Shown here piece after piece: positions 31,093 through 39,067 of a stretch of 64,000 bases of DNA. The notes under the pieces were generated by a model. That model was not told the DNA's origin, did no database searches, and saw only the letters and a program-made list of their open reading frames with translations. This DNA comes from Agromyces intestinalis (lineage in GTDB: Bacteria > Actinomycetota > Actinomycetes > Actinomycetales > Microbacteriaceae). The translations under genes were made by a program, and so were the position numbers. Location: assembly GCF_008365295.1 (NCBI RefSeq), contig NZ_CP043505.1, positions 3,736,101 through 3,800,100 of the forward strand, given 5' to 3'. Position 1 is the first letter of the stretch; each line of letters starts with the position of its first letter.

Positions 31093-31170
31093 CTCGAACC
31101 TACTTTCTTGGACACATGTGTTCGAGTTATCAAACCGTACTATGATGTACGAGTTCGTGGAAGGGATCGC
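31093..31170. promoter_or_regulatory. divergent promoter region with nested palindromes
   Basis: Arms CTCGAAC (31093-31099) and GTTCGAG (31120-31126) enclose a segment ending in a perfect ACACATGTGT (31112-31121). A CGTAC-tatgat-GTACG repeat follows and contains a TATGAT -10 candidate (31141-31146) for the GNAT gene. It is the most AT-rich intergenic spot nearby. A TetR regulator encoded two genes downstream is the likely binder. Confidence 0.55.
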
Positions 31171-31710
31171 ATGACGGAGTCATCTCGGCGCGCGCCGAGC
31201 GAGCGTGCCGCATCGTCCGTCGCGCTCCGGCCCATGGCGGCCGCCGATGTCGACGCGGTCGCCCGCATCTGGCGAGAGGGGTGGGCGGACGCGCACCTCG
31301 GTCACGTCCCGGCGGCCCTCGTCGCAGCTCGCACGTCGGGCTCGTTCACCGAGCGTGCTCACGATCGCGTCGACGACACGATCGTCGCGACGCGAGCCGA
31401 CGCGGTCGCCGGCTTCGTCATGATCGACGGTGACCAGGTGGATCAGCTCTACCTCGACCGTGCCGCACGTGGCAGCGGCATCGGGGCCGTGCTGCTCGGC
31501 GCCGAGGAACAGGCCATCGTCGCAGCAGGGTACGGCCGGGCGTGGCTCGCGGTCGCGACCGGCAACAACGGCGCCCGGCGGTTCTACGAGCGGCAGGGCT
31601 GGGCCGACGAGGGCCCGTTCGTCCACCATGCGCCGACGCCCGACGGCGGGGTGGCCGTCGACTGCCACCGGTTCGTCAGTGCCGCGGCCGCCCGAGCACG
31701 GCAGACCTGA
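31171..31710 (+). CDS. GNAT family N-acetyltransferase
   Basis: A 179-residue acetyltransferase. The N-terminal strand VALRPMAAADVDAVARIWREGWADAHLGHVP and the central DQVDQLYLDRAARGSGIGAVLLGAEEQA contain the acetyl-CoA loop (RGSGIG). NNGARRFYERQGW is the late GNAT helix. GAAGGGA lies before the ATG at 31171. The TetR gene starts 28 bases after its stop, so the two are probably one operon. Such GNAT-TetR pairs often act on toxic amines or drugs, but the substrate is not known. Confidence 0.88.
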   Translation: MTESSRRAPSERAASSVALRPMAAADVDAVARIWREGWADAHLGHVPAALVAARTSGSFTERAHDRVDDTIVATRADAVAGFVMIDGDQVDQLYLDRAARGSGIGAVLLGAEEQAIVAAGYGRAWLAVATGNNGARRFYERQGWADEGPFVHHAPTPDGGVAVDCHRFVSAAAARARQT

Positions 31711-31738
31711 ATCTGGCTGCGCACGCGAGGAGGTGGCA

Positions 31739-32392
31739 GTGACCGAAGTCGCAATGAGTGCACTCACGGGGGAGGGGTCTTCCGACCGGACCAAGCGCGC
31801 CGACGCCCTCCGCAACATCGAGGCGATCATCGACGCCGCCACTCGGCTGCTGGCGGTCAACCCCGACGCGAGCATCAACCAGATCGCCAAAGCCGCTGAC
31901 GTCGGCAGGGTGACCCTCTACGGCCACTTCGAGTCCCGGGCGACGCTCATCCGGGCGGTCACCGACCGGGCCATCGCCCAGACGAACGAGGCGCTGGCGC
32001 AACTCGACCTCGACGGCGATCCGCGCGAGGTGCTCGGCCGCCTGCTGGAGGCCACCTGGCACCTGACCCACCGGTTCGGCGCCGTCGTCGTCGCCGGGGC
32101 TCGAGAACTGCCCCCCGAGCAGCTCCGCCGCGCCCACGATGAGCCCGCCGCGCGCGTCCGCGGCCTGCTCGAGCGCGGCCGCGCGGTGGGCGAGTTCCGT
32201 AGCGATGTTCCGATCGACTGGCAGCTCACCGTGATCCAGTCGATTCTGCACGGCGCATCGGCGGCGGTGCATCGGGGCGATCTCGACGAGGTCGACGCGC
32301 CGTCCTTGGTGCGCGACACCACGCTTGCTGCGTTGGCCGCCCGCGCGCCCGCCAGGGGGGATGCATCCGGTCCATCGACGCCCGGAGTGTGA
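31739..32392 (+). CDS. TetR family transcriptional regulator
   Basis: A 217-residue regulator. HTH region: INQIAKAADVGRVTLYGHFESRATLIRAV, at about residues 44-73. The C-terminal domain is helical without recognisable ligand residues. The start is GTG at 31739 with GAGGAGG five bases upstream; an ATG at 31754 is less well placed. It is cotranscribed with the GNAT gene and likely binds the palindromes at 31093-31146, giving control of the GNAT operon and perhaps of the divergent membrane protein (inference). Confidence 0.87.
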   Translation: MTEVAMSALTGEGSSDRTKRADALRNIEAIIDAATRLLAVNPDASINQIAKAADVGRVTLYGHFESRATLIRAVTDRAIAQTNEALAQLDLDGDPREVLGRLLEATWHLTHRFGAVVVAGARELPPEQLRRAHDEPAARVRGLLERGRAVGEFRSDVPIDWQLTVIQSILHGASAAVHRGDLDEVDAPSLVRDTTLAALAARAPARGDASGPSTPGV

Positions 32393-32456
32393 ATGGCGGG
32401 CATACGGCGTGCGTCGTCGAATGTGTCCCCGATCCCCGGCCCACTGGCGCGCCGGG

Positions 32457-32486
32457 TTGACCCTCCGTCGCGCCGCGACAGACAAT
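32457..32486 (+). promoter_or_regulatory. promoter for the coiled-coil membrane protein
   Basis: TTGACC (32457-32462) and GACAAT (32481-32486) with an 18-base spacer. The leader would be about 30 bases, ending in the GGGGG-containing site before the ATG at 32524. Confidence 0.6.
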
Positions 32487-32523
32487 TGACAGGTTGTTTC
32501 CGATCGAAAGGCGGGGGATACGG

Positions 32524-33099
32524 ATGGCCAGTGCATCGGCACGTTCGACCAATGACATCGACGTCCAGGCGGTGATGTCCACGGCGGACGACCAGATCGG
32601 CGGCTTCGATGCGGCCGACCCCGAGCCGGCTGTTCCGCCCGCCGTCGCCGCGGCGGCCCCGGTCACGAGTGCGGCCCCGGTCGAGGCGTCCGATCCGTCG
32701 GCGGCCGAGGCGCGACGAGGCTGGCAGCGCGATCTCCGCTTCATGCTCGTGGTGCTGGTGGCGATCGTCGTACTCTTCCTCGCGTTCGCGCTGCTCATCG
32801 CGTTCAGCCCGACGGGTGCCGCCATCAGCGCGCTCGCGGTCATCGCCGCGCCGATCGCCACGATCGTCGCTGCGTACTACGGCATCTCGCTCGCGCTGCG
32901 CCAGGTGCGCGACGCACGCGACTCCGCCGAAGCCGCCGAGCAGCGGGCCAGAGCCGCCGAGGCGTCGGCACGCGAGTCCGACGCCTGGGCCGCGCAGATG
33001 GAGTCGGGCCTGCGCGTCGCGGTCTCCAAGCTCAAGGGCGCCGGCGTCGACACGCGAGACGTGGAGCGCGCGGCCGGCACGCCCGACGAGTTCTTCTAG
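32524..33099 (+). CDS. two-TM coiled-coil protein of unknown function
   Basis: A 191-residue protein. The N-terminal 70 residues are Ala/Pro/Asp-rich and look disordered. Two TM helices follow (FMLVVLVAIVVLFLAFALLIAF and ISALAVIAAPIATIVAAYYGISLAL). A helical region RQVRDARDSAEAAEQRARAAEASARESDAWAAQM with coiled-coil character ends the fold. It has its own promoter. Its stop overlaps the Lrp gene stop by four bases (CTAG). I do not recognise a family. The layout suggests a membrane scaffold with a cytoplasmic coiled coil. Confidence 0.72.
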   Translation: MASASARSTNDIDVQAVMSTADDQIGGFDAADPEPAVPPAVAAAAPVTSAAPVEASDPSAAEARRGWQRDLRFMLVVLVAIVVLFLAFALLIAFSPTGAAISALAVIAAPIATIVAAYYGISLALRQVRDARDSAEAAEQRARAAEASARESDAWAAQMESGLRVAVSKLKGAGVDTRDVERAAGTPDEFF

Positions 33100-33590
33100 G
33101 CTTTCCAGATCCCGAGCGACTGCGCCGGGGGCGAGCCGGTCACCTCGTCGAGGATGAGGTGCGACCTCGTCGACACCACCCCGGGCAGGTCGTGGATGTC
33201 GCGCAGAATGGCCTGGCTCAGCTGCTCGTGATCGGGTGCGCTCACGGTCAGGATCAGGTCCATGTCGCCCGACACCGCCTGCACCTTCTCGACGAAGGGC
33301 AGCGCGGCGAGCTGACGGGCGATCTGCTCCCAGGGCACGTCGGCGACCCGCACCACGACCAGGGCCGAGACCACGAGCCCGATCGAGCGGCGGTCGATCT
33401 GCGCGCCGTATCCGGTGATCACCCCTCGTTGCTGCAGATGCTGCAGTCGGTTGTGGGCCGCCGTGCGTGAGATGTGCACGAGGTCGGCGAGCGTGCGCAC
33501 CGACAACCGCCCGTCGCGGCTCAGTTCCGCGACGATGCGCCGATCGACAGCGTCGAGCGGCTCCCCCCGGTGCGCGTGTTCGGTCATCAT
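33096..33590 (-). CDS. Lrp/AsnC family transcriptional regulator
   Basis: A 164-residue regulator. The N-terminal AsnC HTH is DAVDRRIVAELSRDGRLSVRTLADLVHISRTAAHNRLQHLQQRGVITGY, and the C-terminal RAM domain contains VSGDMDLILTVSAPDHEQL. Lrp/AsnC proteins assemble as octamers and sense amino acids. Two adjacent ATG codons (33590 and 33587) are possible starts. No biosynthetic partner gene is adjacent: the neighbours are an MpaB-like oxygenase upstream and an unknown membrane protein convergent to it. Targets are therefore unknown. Confidence 0.9.
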   Translation of the reverse strand: MMTEHAHRGEPLDAVDRRIVAELSRDGRLSVRTLADLVHISRTAAHNRLQHLQQRGVITGYGAQIDRRSIGLVVSALVVVRVADVPWEQIARQLAALPFVEKVQAVSGDMDLILTVSAPDHEQLSQAILRDIHDLPGVVSTRSHLILDEVTGSPPAQSLGIWKA

Positions 33591-33611
33591 CGTCCTCGCA
33601 TCGGGGCCAGC

Positions 33612-34508
33612 CTATCCGGTGCGCGCGGCCACGCGCCGGAGCGAGATCCGCAGCGGAATGCGGCGCACCGGGTCGGGGATGAGTACACGGGCGATCGCGA
33701 TCGCCCGGAACCATCCGTCGGCGACCCGGGCGATCCGTCGCGTCCATCGGAAGCCGTAGGCGTCGCGGATCGCCGGCGGAAGCAGGGCCGCCGTGAGGAT
33801 CCGAACGGGAGCCTGCGTCAGGCGGAGCGGCGCCGGCAGCCGGGCGTGCACGAGTAGATCGCGGGCGAGCCGGCGGGCGTCGTCGCCGACCTCGAGTCCG
33901 GCCACCCGCTCCTCCCACCAGCCGTCGAACTCGGCTCGCGTCGCGGGCCAGCCGGCACCACCGGCCTGAAGCCGTGCGGCGAGCGGTGCGTATCCGCGCA
34001 CGATCGCGTCCGCGACCGGTTCGGGCATAGGCCCGGAGACCCGCTCGTGCACGCGCAGCGCCACCGCGGCGAGCGTCGAGGCGACCCAGCGCTGCGCATC
34101 GGCGTCGAAGGCGCTGTACCCGGGCTCCGAGGCATCCGGCCGCCCGCGGACAGGGGCATGTCGGGCGTTGACCTCGCGCACGACGGCGGCGACCGCACGG
34201 TCGTCGCCGAAGCCGATCGCATAGGCGTACTCGAGCGTCGCCCGAAGCCGACGCATCGGCGACTCGCGGAACCCGCTGTGGCGGGCGACCCCGCGCGCGA
34301 CGCGCGGGTCGGCGAGCTGCAGCAGGATCGCTGCCGCCCCGCCGACCAGCAGCGTGGCGTCGCCGGCGTGCCGACGGAAGACCGCCCGGTCGGCGTCCGA
34401 CGGCAGCGCCGAACCCGCGGGGGCATCCCCGGGATCGCCCGCGCGGGCCTCATCGGTGCGGACTGGCACGGATCCAGTCTGACGGGTCGACCGCCGAGGT
34501 GTCAGCAC
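33612..34508 (-). CDS. oxygenase MpaB family protein (DUF2236)
   Basis: A 298-residue protein. The DUF2236/MpaB pattern is visible: HAGDATLLVGGAAAILLQLADPRVARGVARHSGFRESPMRRLRATLEYAYAIGFGD, then VREVNARHAPV and a later RWVASTLAAVALRVHE. The conserved histidines and arginines fit the heme-binding family that includes fungal MpaB and latex clearing protein relatives. The substrate is unknown. The start is uncertain: GTG at 34508 is 17 bases after the lytic-enzyme stop, and a second GTG at 34469 also fits; neither has a strong ribosome site. It is probably transcribed with the upstream lytic enzyme gene. Confidence 0.82.
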   Translation of the reverse strand: MLTPRRSTRQTGSVPVRTDEARAGDPGDAPAGSALPSDADRAVFRRHAGDATLLVGGAAAILLQLADPRVARGVARHSGFRESPMRRLRATLEYAYAIGFGDDRAVAAVVREVNARHAPVRGRPDASEPGYSAFDADAQRWVASTLAAVALRVHERVSGPMPEPVADAIVRGYAPLAARLQAGGAGWPATRAEFDGWWEERVAGLEVGDDARRLARDLLVHARLPAPLRLTQAPVRILTAALLPPAIRDAYGFRWTRRIARVADGWFRAIAIARVLIPDPVRRIPLRISLRRVAARTG

Positions 34509-34524
34509 CCGCGACCGCGCTCGG

Positions 34525-35679
34525 TCAGTACCAGTTCACCGCCTCGGAGTGGGCCCAGGCGCCGCACGGCGATCCGTACCGCGCCGAGATGTACGCGAGC
34601 CCCCAGTTGATCTGCGTGTTGGCGTTGGTGCGCCAGTCGTCGCCGGCCGAGGCCATCTTCGCGCCGGGCAGCGACTGCGGAATGCCGTACGCGCCGCTCG
34701 ATGCGTTGTACGCGTCGGCGCGCCAACTCGACTCCCGCGTCCACAGCAGCTCGAGGCAGCGGAACTCGCCGTCGCCCCAGCCGTACGCGCCGACCGCGCC
34801 GCGGGCGTACGCCTTCGCGGCACCGGGATCGACCACGACGCCGGGCGGTGGGGGAGCGGTCGACAGGCCCGCGTCCGCCGCGGCCGCGGCGGCTTCACGG
34901 GCCGCAGCCTCGGCACGGGCCTGCTCGCCGATGCGGTACCGCCGTTCGAGGTCGGCGGTGCGGTCGCGCAGGCTTGCGAGCTGCGCGTACAGCGTCTCGA
35001 CGGTCGCGCGCTGCGCGACGACGCGGGCTTCGGCGGCCTCGTGGGCGGCCTGCGCCGCATCGGCCCGGTCGGCGGCCTCGCGTGCCAGCCTGTCGCGTTC
35101 GGATGCCGCGACATCCGCCTGCGCCGTGAGCGCCGCCGCCGAGGCGCGGTCGGCTGCGGCGCGGGCTGCGGCGGCCGCGTTCAGGTCGGCCAGCCGCGTC
35201 GTGCGGCTGAGGTCCGACAGCAGGCGGTCGGTCCGTGCGGCGGGGCGGTCGGCGCCGGTGCGCATGAGCAGGCGCAGCGTCGGGTCGACGCCGCCGTCGC
35301 GCGAGAGCAGTGCCGCGACGCGGGCGAACCGTCCGGCCGATGCGTCGGCCGCCTGCTCGGCGGCATCGGCCCGGGCGTGCAGCGTGTCGGCACGGGCGAC
35401 CGCCGCGAGGTGCGCCTCGTCGGCCGCCCGGCTCTCGGCGGCCGCGACCACGGCCGCATCGCCCAGGCGGCCCGCCTCGACCTCGAGATCGCCGATGAGC
35501 GCCTCGATGCGGTTCGCCTCGGCTTCGCGCGACGTGACGTCGGCCTTCGCCGCCTCGACCTCGTCCCATGACGGGTACTCGTCGGCGACGGCGGCCGACG
35601 GCGAGCCCAGCGCGATCACGAGCGCGGCGACCGTCACGGCCACCGCCGCGGTCGTCCGTTGCGACCGTGTCGCCCTCAT
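34525..35679 (-). CDS. secreted coiled-coil protein with lytic transglycosylase-like C-terminus
   Basis: A 384-residue exported protein. Signal peptide: RSQRTTAAVAVTVAALVIALGSPSAAVA. Residues 40-270 form a very Ala/Arg/Glu-rich coiled coil. The C-terminal 80 residues (FRCLELLWTRESSWRADAYNASSGAYGIPQSLPGAKMA) match the lysozyme-like fold of aggregation-promoting-factor and SLT-type murein hydrolases, with the likely catalytic Glu in TRESSW. The coiled coil recalls RipA/PcsB-type hydrolases, where it holds the enzyme inactive. GAGGAGG precedes the ATG. It diverges from the NagZ-like lipoprotein, another wall-turnover gene. Confidence 0.88.
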   Translation of the reverse strand: MRATRSQRTTAAVAVTVAALVIALGSPSAAVADEYPSWDEVEAAKADVTSREAEANRIEALIGDLEVEAGRLGDAAVVAAAESRAADEAHLAAVARADTLHARADAAEQAADASAGRFARVAALLSRDGGVDPTLRLLMRTGADRPAARTDRLLSDLSRTTRLADLNAAAAARAAADRASAAALTAQADVAASERDRLAREAADRADAAQAAHEAAEARVVAQRATVETLYAQLASLRDRTADLERRYRIGEQARAEAAAREAAAAAADAGLSTAPPPPGVVVDPGAAKAYARGAVGAYGWGDGEFRCLELLWTRESSWRADAYNASSGAYGIPQSLPGAKMASAGDDWRTNANTQINWGLAYISARYGSPCGAWAHSEAVNWY

Positions 35680-35789
35680 CGCGCCTCCTCGCCGGCCGTA
35701 CCCGGTCGTGCCGGTCGGTCGTGTCCGGTCCGGTCGGGCGCGGCGAGTCTACCCACGGCCCGCGCGGACGCCGGGAGGGACACGCAGCG

Positions 35790-35795
35790 TACACT
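35790..35795 (+). promoter_or_regulatory. -10 box of the leaderless nagZ-like gene
   Basis: TACACT ends eight bases before the GTG at 35804 and no Shine-Dalgarno lies between, so the mRNA probably begins at or next to the start codon. This decides the choice of 35804 over longer frames. Confidence 0.5.
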
Positions 35796-35803
35796 CGGTG
35801 CAC

Positions 35804-36982
35804 GTGCCACGAAACCGCGCCCGCGTCGTCGCCGCGATCATCGCGGCGGTGGCCACCGGCCTCGTCACCGGCTGCGCGTCGGCCGGCGAACCGACTCCGA
35901 CCTCGACGCCGACGCCGAGCACCCCATCGGCGCAGCCGAGCCCCACCACGAGCGTCGACCCGCTGACCGCGTGGGTCGACGCGAGGCTCGACGCGATGAC
36001 GCTCGAGCAGAAGGCGGCGAGCCTCATCATGGGTCACGTTCCGGGCGTCGACCCGGCCCCCATGCGCGCGTTCGTCGAGCAGGGCGCCGCTGGGCTCCTG
36101 CTCATGGGCGACAACATGCCCGCCACGCCCGACGAGCTCGCCGCCCTCACCGCCGCGGTGCAGGTCGATCCCGAGGCCCGCACGCTCATCGGCATCGACG
36201 AGGAGGGCGGCATCGTCACCCGACTGCCGTGGGATGACCTGCCCGGCGCCGAGGAGCTGCGTGCCCTGCCGCCCCAGGCGACGCAGGACGCATTCGCGCA
36301 GCGCGCGGCGCTGCTCGAGGCATCCGGCGTCGACGTGAACTTCGGCATCGTGGCCGACGTGACCGACGATCCCGACTCGTTCATCTTCGAGCGCGTGCTC
36401 GGCACCGACCCGCGGTCGGCGGCCGACCGGGTCGCGGCGGCGGTGACGGGCGAGCACGGCACCGTCGCGAGCACGCTCAAGCACTTCCCGGGACACGGCG
36501 CCGCACCCGGCGACTCCCACTCGAGCGTGCCGACGGCGCCGCTGTCGCTCGACGAGTGGCGGGCGGGCGCGGCGATCCCGTTCGCGACGGGCATCGATGC
36601 GGGCGCGGAGCTCGTCATGACCGGTCATCTCGTGTATCCGGCCGTCGCCCCCGAGCCGGCGTCGCTCTCGCCGCGGTGGCATGAGATCCTGCGCGACGAG
36701 CTCGGGTTCGAGGGTGTCGTCGTCACCGACGACCTGCTCATGCTGCAGCACAACGGGCTGCCCGAGTACGCCGATCCGAACGAGAACGCAGTGCGCGCGG
36801 TCGCCTCGGGCGCCGACCTGCTGCTCTACGCTCTGCCCGCGGACCCGTCGGAGTTCGGCATCTCGGTGCCCGGCCTCGCGAGCGCGATCGCCGAGGCGGT
36901 GCGGTCGGGCCGGGTTCCCGAGACACGGCTCGACGAGGCCGCTGCGCACGTGCTGGCACTGCGGCGATCGGCGCTCGACTGA
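35804..36982 (+). CDS. glycoside hydrolase family 3 lipoprotein, NagZ-like beta-N-acetylglucosaminidase
   Basis: A 392-residue exported enzyme. The start is GTG followed by a short signal (VVAAIIAAVATGLVTGC) with the lipobox Cys at residue 24 and a Thr/Pro-rich linker. The GH3 catalytic signature KHFPGHG (226-232) is followed by the NagZ-specific D-S-H (237-239), the His/Asp general acid loop. The likely nucleophile is D309 in VVTDDLLM. It would trim GlcNAc from wall fragments outside the cell, as Gram-positive NagZ does. It diverges from the lytic enzyme gene at 34525-35679. Confidence 0.92.
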   Translation: MPRNRARVVAAIIAAVATGLVTGCASAGEPTPTSTPTPSTPSAQPSPTTSVDPLTAWVDARLDAMTLEQKAASLIMGHVPGVDPAPMRAFVEQGAAGLLLMGDNMPATPDELAALTAAVQVDPEARTLIGIDEEGGIVTRLPWDDLPGAEELRALPPQATQDAFAQRAALLEASGVDVNFGIVADVTDDPDSFIFERVLGTDPRSAADRVAAAVTGEHGTVASTLKHFPGHGAAPGDSHSSVPTAPLSLDEWRAGAAIPFATGIDAGAELVMTGHLVYPAVAPEPASLSPRWHEILRDELGFEGVVVTDDLLMLQHNGLPEYADPNENAVRAVASGADLLLYALPADPSEFGISVPGLASAIAEAVRSGRVPETRLDEAAAHVLALRRSALD

Positions 36983-36996
36983 CGCGTTCCGAACCG

Positions 36997-37015
36997 ATTC
37001 CGCGGAGGGCGGAAT
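36997..37015 (+). terminator. hairpin after the nagZ-like gene
   Basis: ATTCCGC / GCGGAAT, seven base pairs with a GGAGG loop, 15 bases past the stop. A second long-range stem (37047-37055 with 37081-37089) lies closer to the yceI gene and could belong to its leader. Confidence 0.5.
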
Positions 37016-37126
37016 ACATCGGGGGGCTCCATGCGTTCGAATGAATGACGCTCGGCGAAGTCGCGATGTGCGCGGCCCATCCGAGCGTCGCCCGTGACCG
37101 AACGCACGACTTGGAGACACCCAGAC

Positions 37127-37690
37127 ATGACGACCACCGCCACGACCATCGAGATCCCCGGCTACCGCGCCGGCACCTGGGTCATCGACCCGACCCACAG
37201 CGAGGTCGGCTTCAGCATCCGCCACCTCATGATCAGCAAGGTCAAGGGCAAGTTCGAGCGCTTCGAGGCCACCTTCGTCACCGCCGAGGACCCGCTTCAG
37301 TCGAGTGTCACCGCGTCGGCCGAGGTCGCCTCGATCAACACCAACGAGCCCAACCGCGACGGCCACCTGCGCACGGGCGACTTCTTCTCGGCCGATGAGT
37401 TCCCGACCATCGACTTCGTCTCGACCGGCGTGCGCGTCGTCGACGGCGAGTTCAAGGTCGACGGCGACCTCACCATCAAGGGCGTCACCAAGCCCGTGAC
37501 GTTCGACTTCGACTTCGGCGGCTTCGGCGGCGACCCGTACGGCAACTACAAGGCCGGCGCCAGTGCGAAGACCGTCGTGAACCGCGAGGACTTCGGCCTC
37601 ACCTGGAACGCGGCTCTCGAGACCGGTGGCATGCTGCTGGGCGACCAGGTCACGATCACGCTCGAGCTGCAGGCTGCGCTGCAGCAGTAG
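37127..37690 (+). CDS. YceI family polyisoprenoid-binding protein
   Basis: A 187-residue lipocalin-like protein. YceI landmarks: GTWVIDPTHSEVGFSIRHLMISKVKGKFERFEATF at the N-terminus, LRTGDFFSADEFPTIDFVST and GDLTIKGVTKPVTFDFDFGG. No signal peptide is present, so it is likely cytoplasmic. The family binds long isoprenoid chains. TTGGAG lies upstream of the ATG at 37127. In other actinobacteria yceI is often stress-responsive; I see no clear ECF promoter here. Confidence 0.92.
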   Translation: MTTTATTIEIPGYRAGTWVIDPTHSEVGFSIRHLMISKVKGKFERFEATFVTAEDPLQSSVTASAEVASINTNEPNRDGHLRTGDFFSADEFPTIDFVSTGVRVVDGEFKVDGDLTIKGVTKPVTFDFDFGGFGGDPYGNYKAGASAKTVVNREDFGLTWNAALETGGMLLGDQVTITLELQAALQQ

Positions 37691-37704
37691 CGCATCGCGC
37701 GTCG

Positions 37705-37739
37705 CGAAGGGTCGGATGCCACGGGCATCCGACCCTTCG
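37705..37739. terminator. strong bidirectional terminator with a 16-bp stem
   Basis: Arms 37705-37720 and 37724-37739 pair perfectly around a three-base loop, between convergent yceI and the winged-helix gene. The top of the stem is a CGGATGCC/GGCATCCG inverted pair, the same octamer arrangement as in the ndk terminator. Confidence 0.85.
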
Positions 37740-37805
37740 TCGTCGCGGCGTGAGGACGCCCTCCGTATCGGAGCACGCGCTGGGTCCGCCCGCCGGGGCG
37801 TGGTA

Positions 37806-38939
37806 TCAGTCGCCCGCGACCGTCAGCTCGCCGAGCCCCGTATCCCAGAACTCCGCCCAGCGCTCGAACGCGGGCCGGAATGCCTGAAGCTCGACGCCCG
37901 GCCGGAAGAAGCGCACCTCGACGCCGGTCTCGCCGCGCCGCTCGCGCGACCGGCGCCATGTGCCGACGACCTCGCCGTCGGCCACCAGGATCGGCAGGAA
38001 GAGGCCGTTCTTGCCGGGCACGACCCGTGCGGCATCGTCGGCCGAGCAGAACGCGGTGCGATCGCCGTAGCCGAGGAAGTACTCGTCGAACGGCGCGAGC
38101 ACGTGCCGGCCGACCGCGCGACGTTGCGCGGGGATCGCGTCGGCCGCCACGTAGCGCTCGTCGTCGTACGGTGTCACCGTGTCGCCCGCGGCCGCGAGCC
38201 CGGCGCGGGCCTGGGTGAGGGTGAGGCCGCCCCACCACGCGAAGTCGCGCACCGAGACCGGGCCGTGCCCCCGCGCGTAGCCGGCGAACATGATCGCGAG
38301 GATCTCGTCGGGATCGTCGGGTTCGCCGGGCCGGCGCGGCGACCACTCGTCGAGCAGCACGAACCGCTGTCTGGCCCTCGTGTCGATCGGTCCTCCGCAC
38401 AGCACCCCCTCGTTCGCGAGCCGCCAGATGAGGTGATAGCCCCGCTGGCCCTCGGTGCCGATGCCCGCCGCCGACCACGCCGCCTGGAGTTCGTCGCGAC
38501 TCGCCGAGCGGCCGCCCTGCAGCTCGCGGATCGCGACGTCACGGGCCGCGGCGGCCACGGCCTCGTCGATGCCCTCGTCGCGCATGGTCTTCGCCGAGCG
38601 CTGCAGCAGGCGCGCCGAGGTCACGCGCAGGATGGGACGCAGCATGGCAGGGTCGACGAAGTGCAGGGTTCCCCGCATCGGCCAGGATCGCAGCAGCGAC
38701 CCCTCGTCGACCGCGGCATCGATCGTGGCCTCGGTCGAGCCGGGGACGCGCGCGCCGAGCACCCATTTAGCCGCAGCGAGATCCTGCGCCTGCAGACAGA
38801 CGAGTCGGTCCACCGCCTCGGCGGGCGTGGCGAACCCGCCCTCGCCCACGCCACCGCTGCCTGAGCCGAGCCCGTGAGCGGCGAGTCGGGCGGCGCGCAG
38901 CTGTGCACCCGCGGCAATGCTCGTGGCATCCGTCGTCAT
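37806..38939 (-). CDS. winged-helix protein, AlkZ/YcaQ-like (HTH_42) family
   Basis: A 377-residue protein of the COG3214 winged-helix family that includes the DNA glycosylases AlkZ and YcaQ, which remove bulky alkyl or crosslinked bases. The catalytic Q-x-Q/D element of that family appears as LVCLQAQDLAAAKW near residues 46-59. Other landmarks are the RGTLHFVDPAMLRP segment and APFDEYFLGYGDRT. The QAQ form resembles AlkZ more than YcaQ, which has QYD; whether this member is a glycosylase is inference. ATG at 38939 fits the family start better than the frame from 38972. No toxin biosynthesis genes lie nearby. Confidence 0.85.
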   Translation of the reverse strand: MTTDATSIAAGAQLRAARLAAHGLGSGSGGVGEGGFATPAEAVDRLVCLQAQDLAAAKWVLGARVPGSTEATIDAAVDEGSLLRSWPMRGTLHFVDPAMLRPILRVTSARLLQRSAKTMRDEGIDEAVAAAARDVAIRELQGGRSASRDELQAAWSAAGIGTEGQRGYHLIWRLANEGVLCGGPIDTRARQRFVLLDEWSPRRPGEPDDPDEILAIMFAGYARGHGPVSVRDFAWWGGLTLTQARAGLAAAGDTVTPYDDERYVAADAIPAQRRAVGRHVLAPFDEYFLGYGDRTAFCSADDAARVVPGKNGLFLPILVADGEVVGTWRRSRERRGETGVEVRFFRPGVELQAFRPAFERWAEFWDTGLGELTVAGD

Positions 38940-39006
38940 GCTGCGAGTCTGCCCGAGGCCGCCGACATGCACGGCGCATCCGGAATCCGACCTCGCTTCG
39001 CCGGGA

Positions 39007-39012
39007 TAGAAT
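39007..39012 (+). promoter_or_regulatory. -10 box of the ABC-F gene
   Basis: TAGAAT, giving a leader of about 50 bases that ends in the GGAGGA site before GTG 39068. The -35 region (TCCGAC at 38986) has a short spacing of 15 bases. Confidence 0.5.
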
Positions 39013-39067
39013 GGGAGGCTGTGCCGTTCGGCACGCCCACTCCACCCGCCGCATCGGAGGAACCGCC

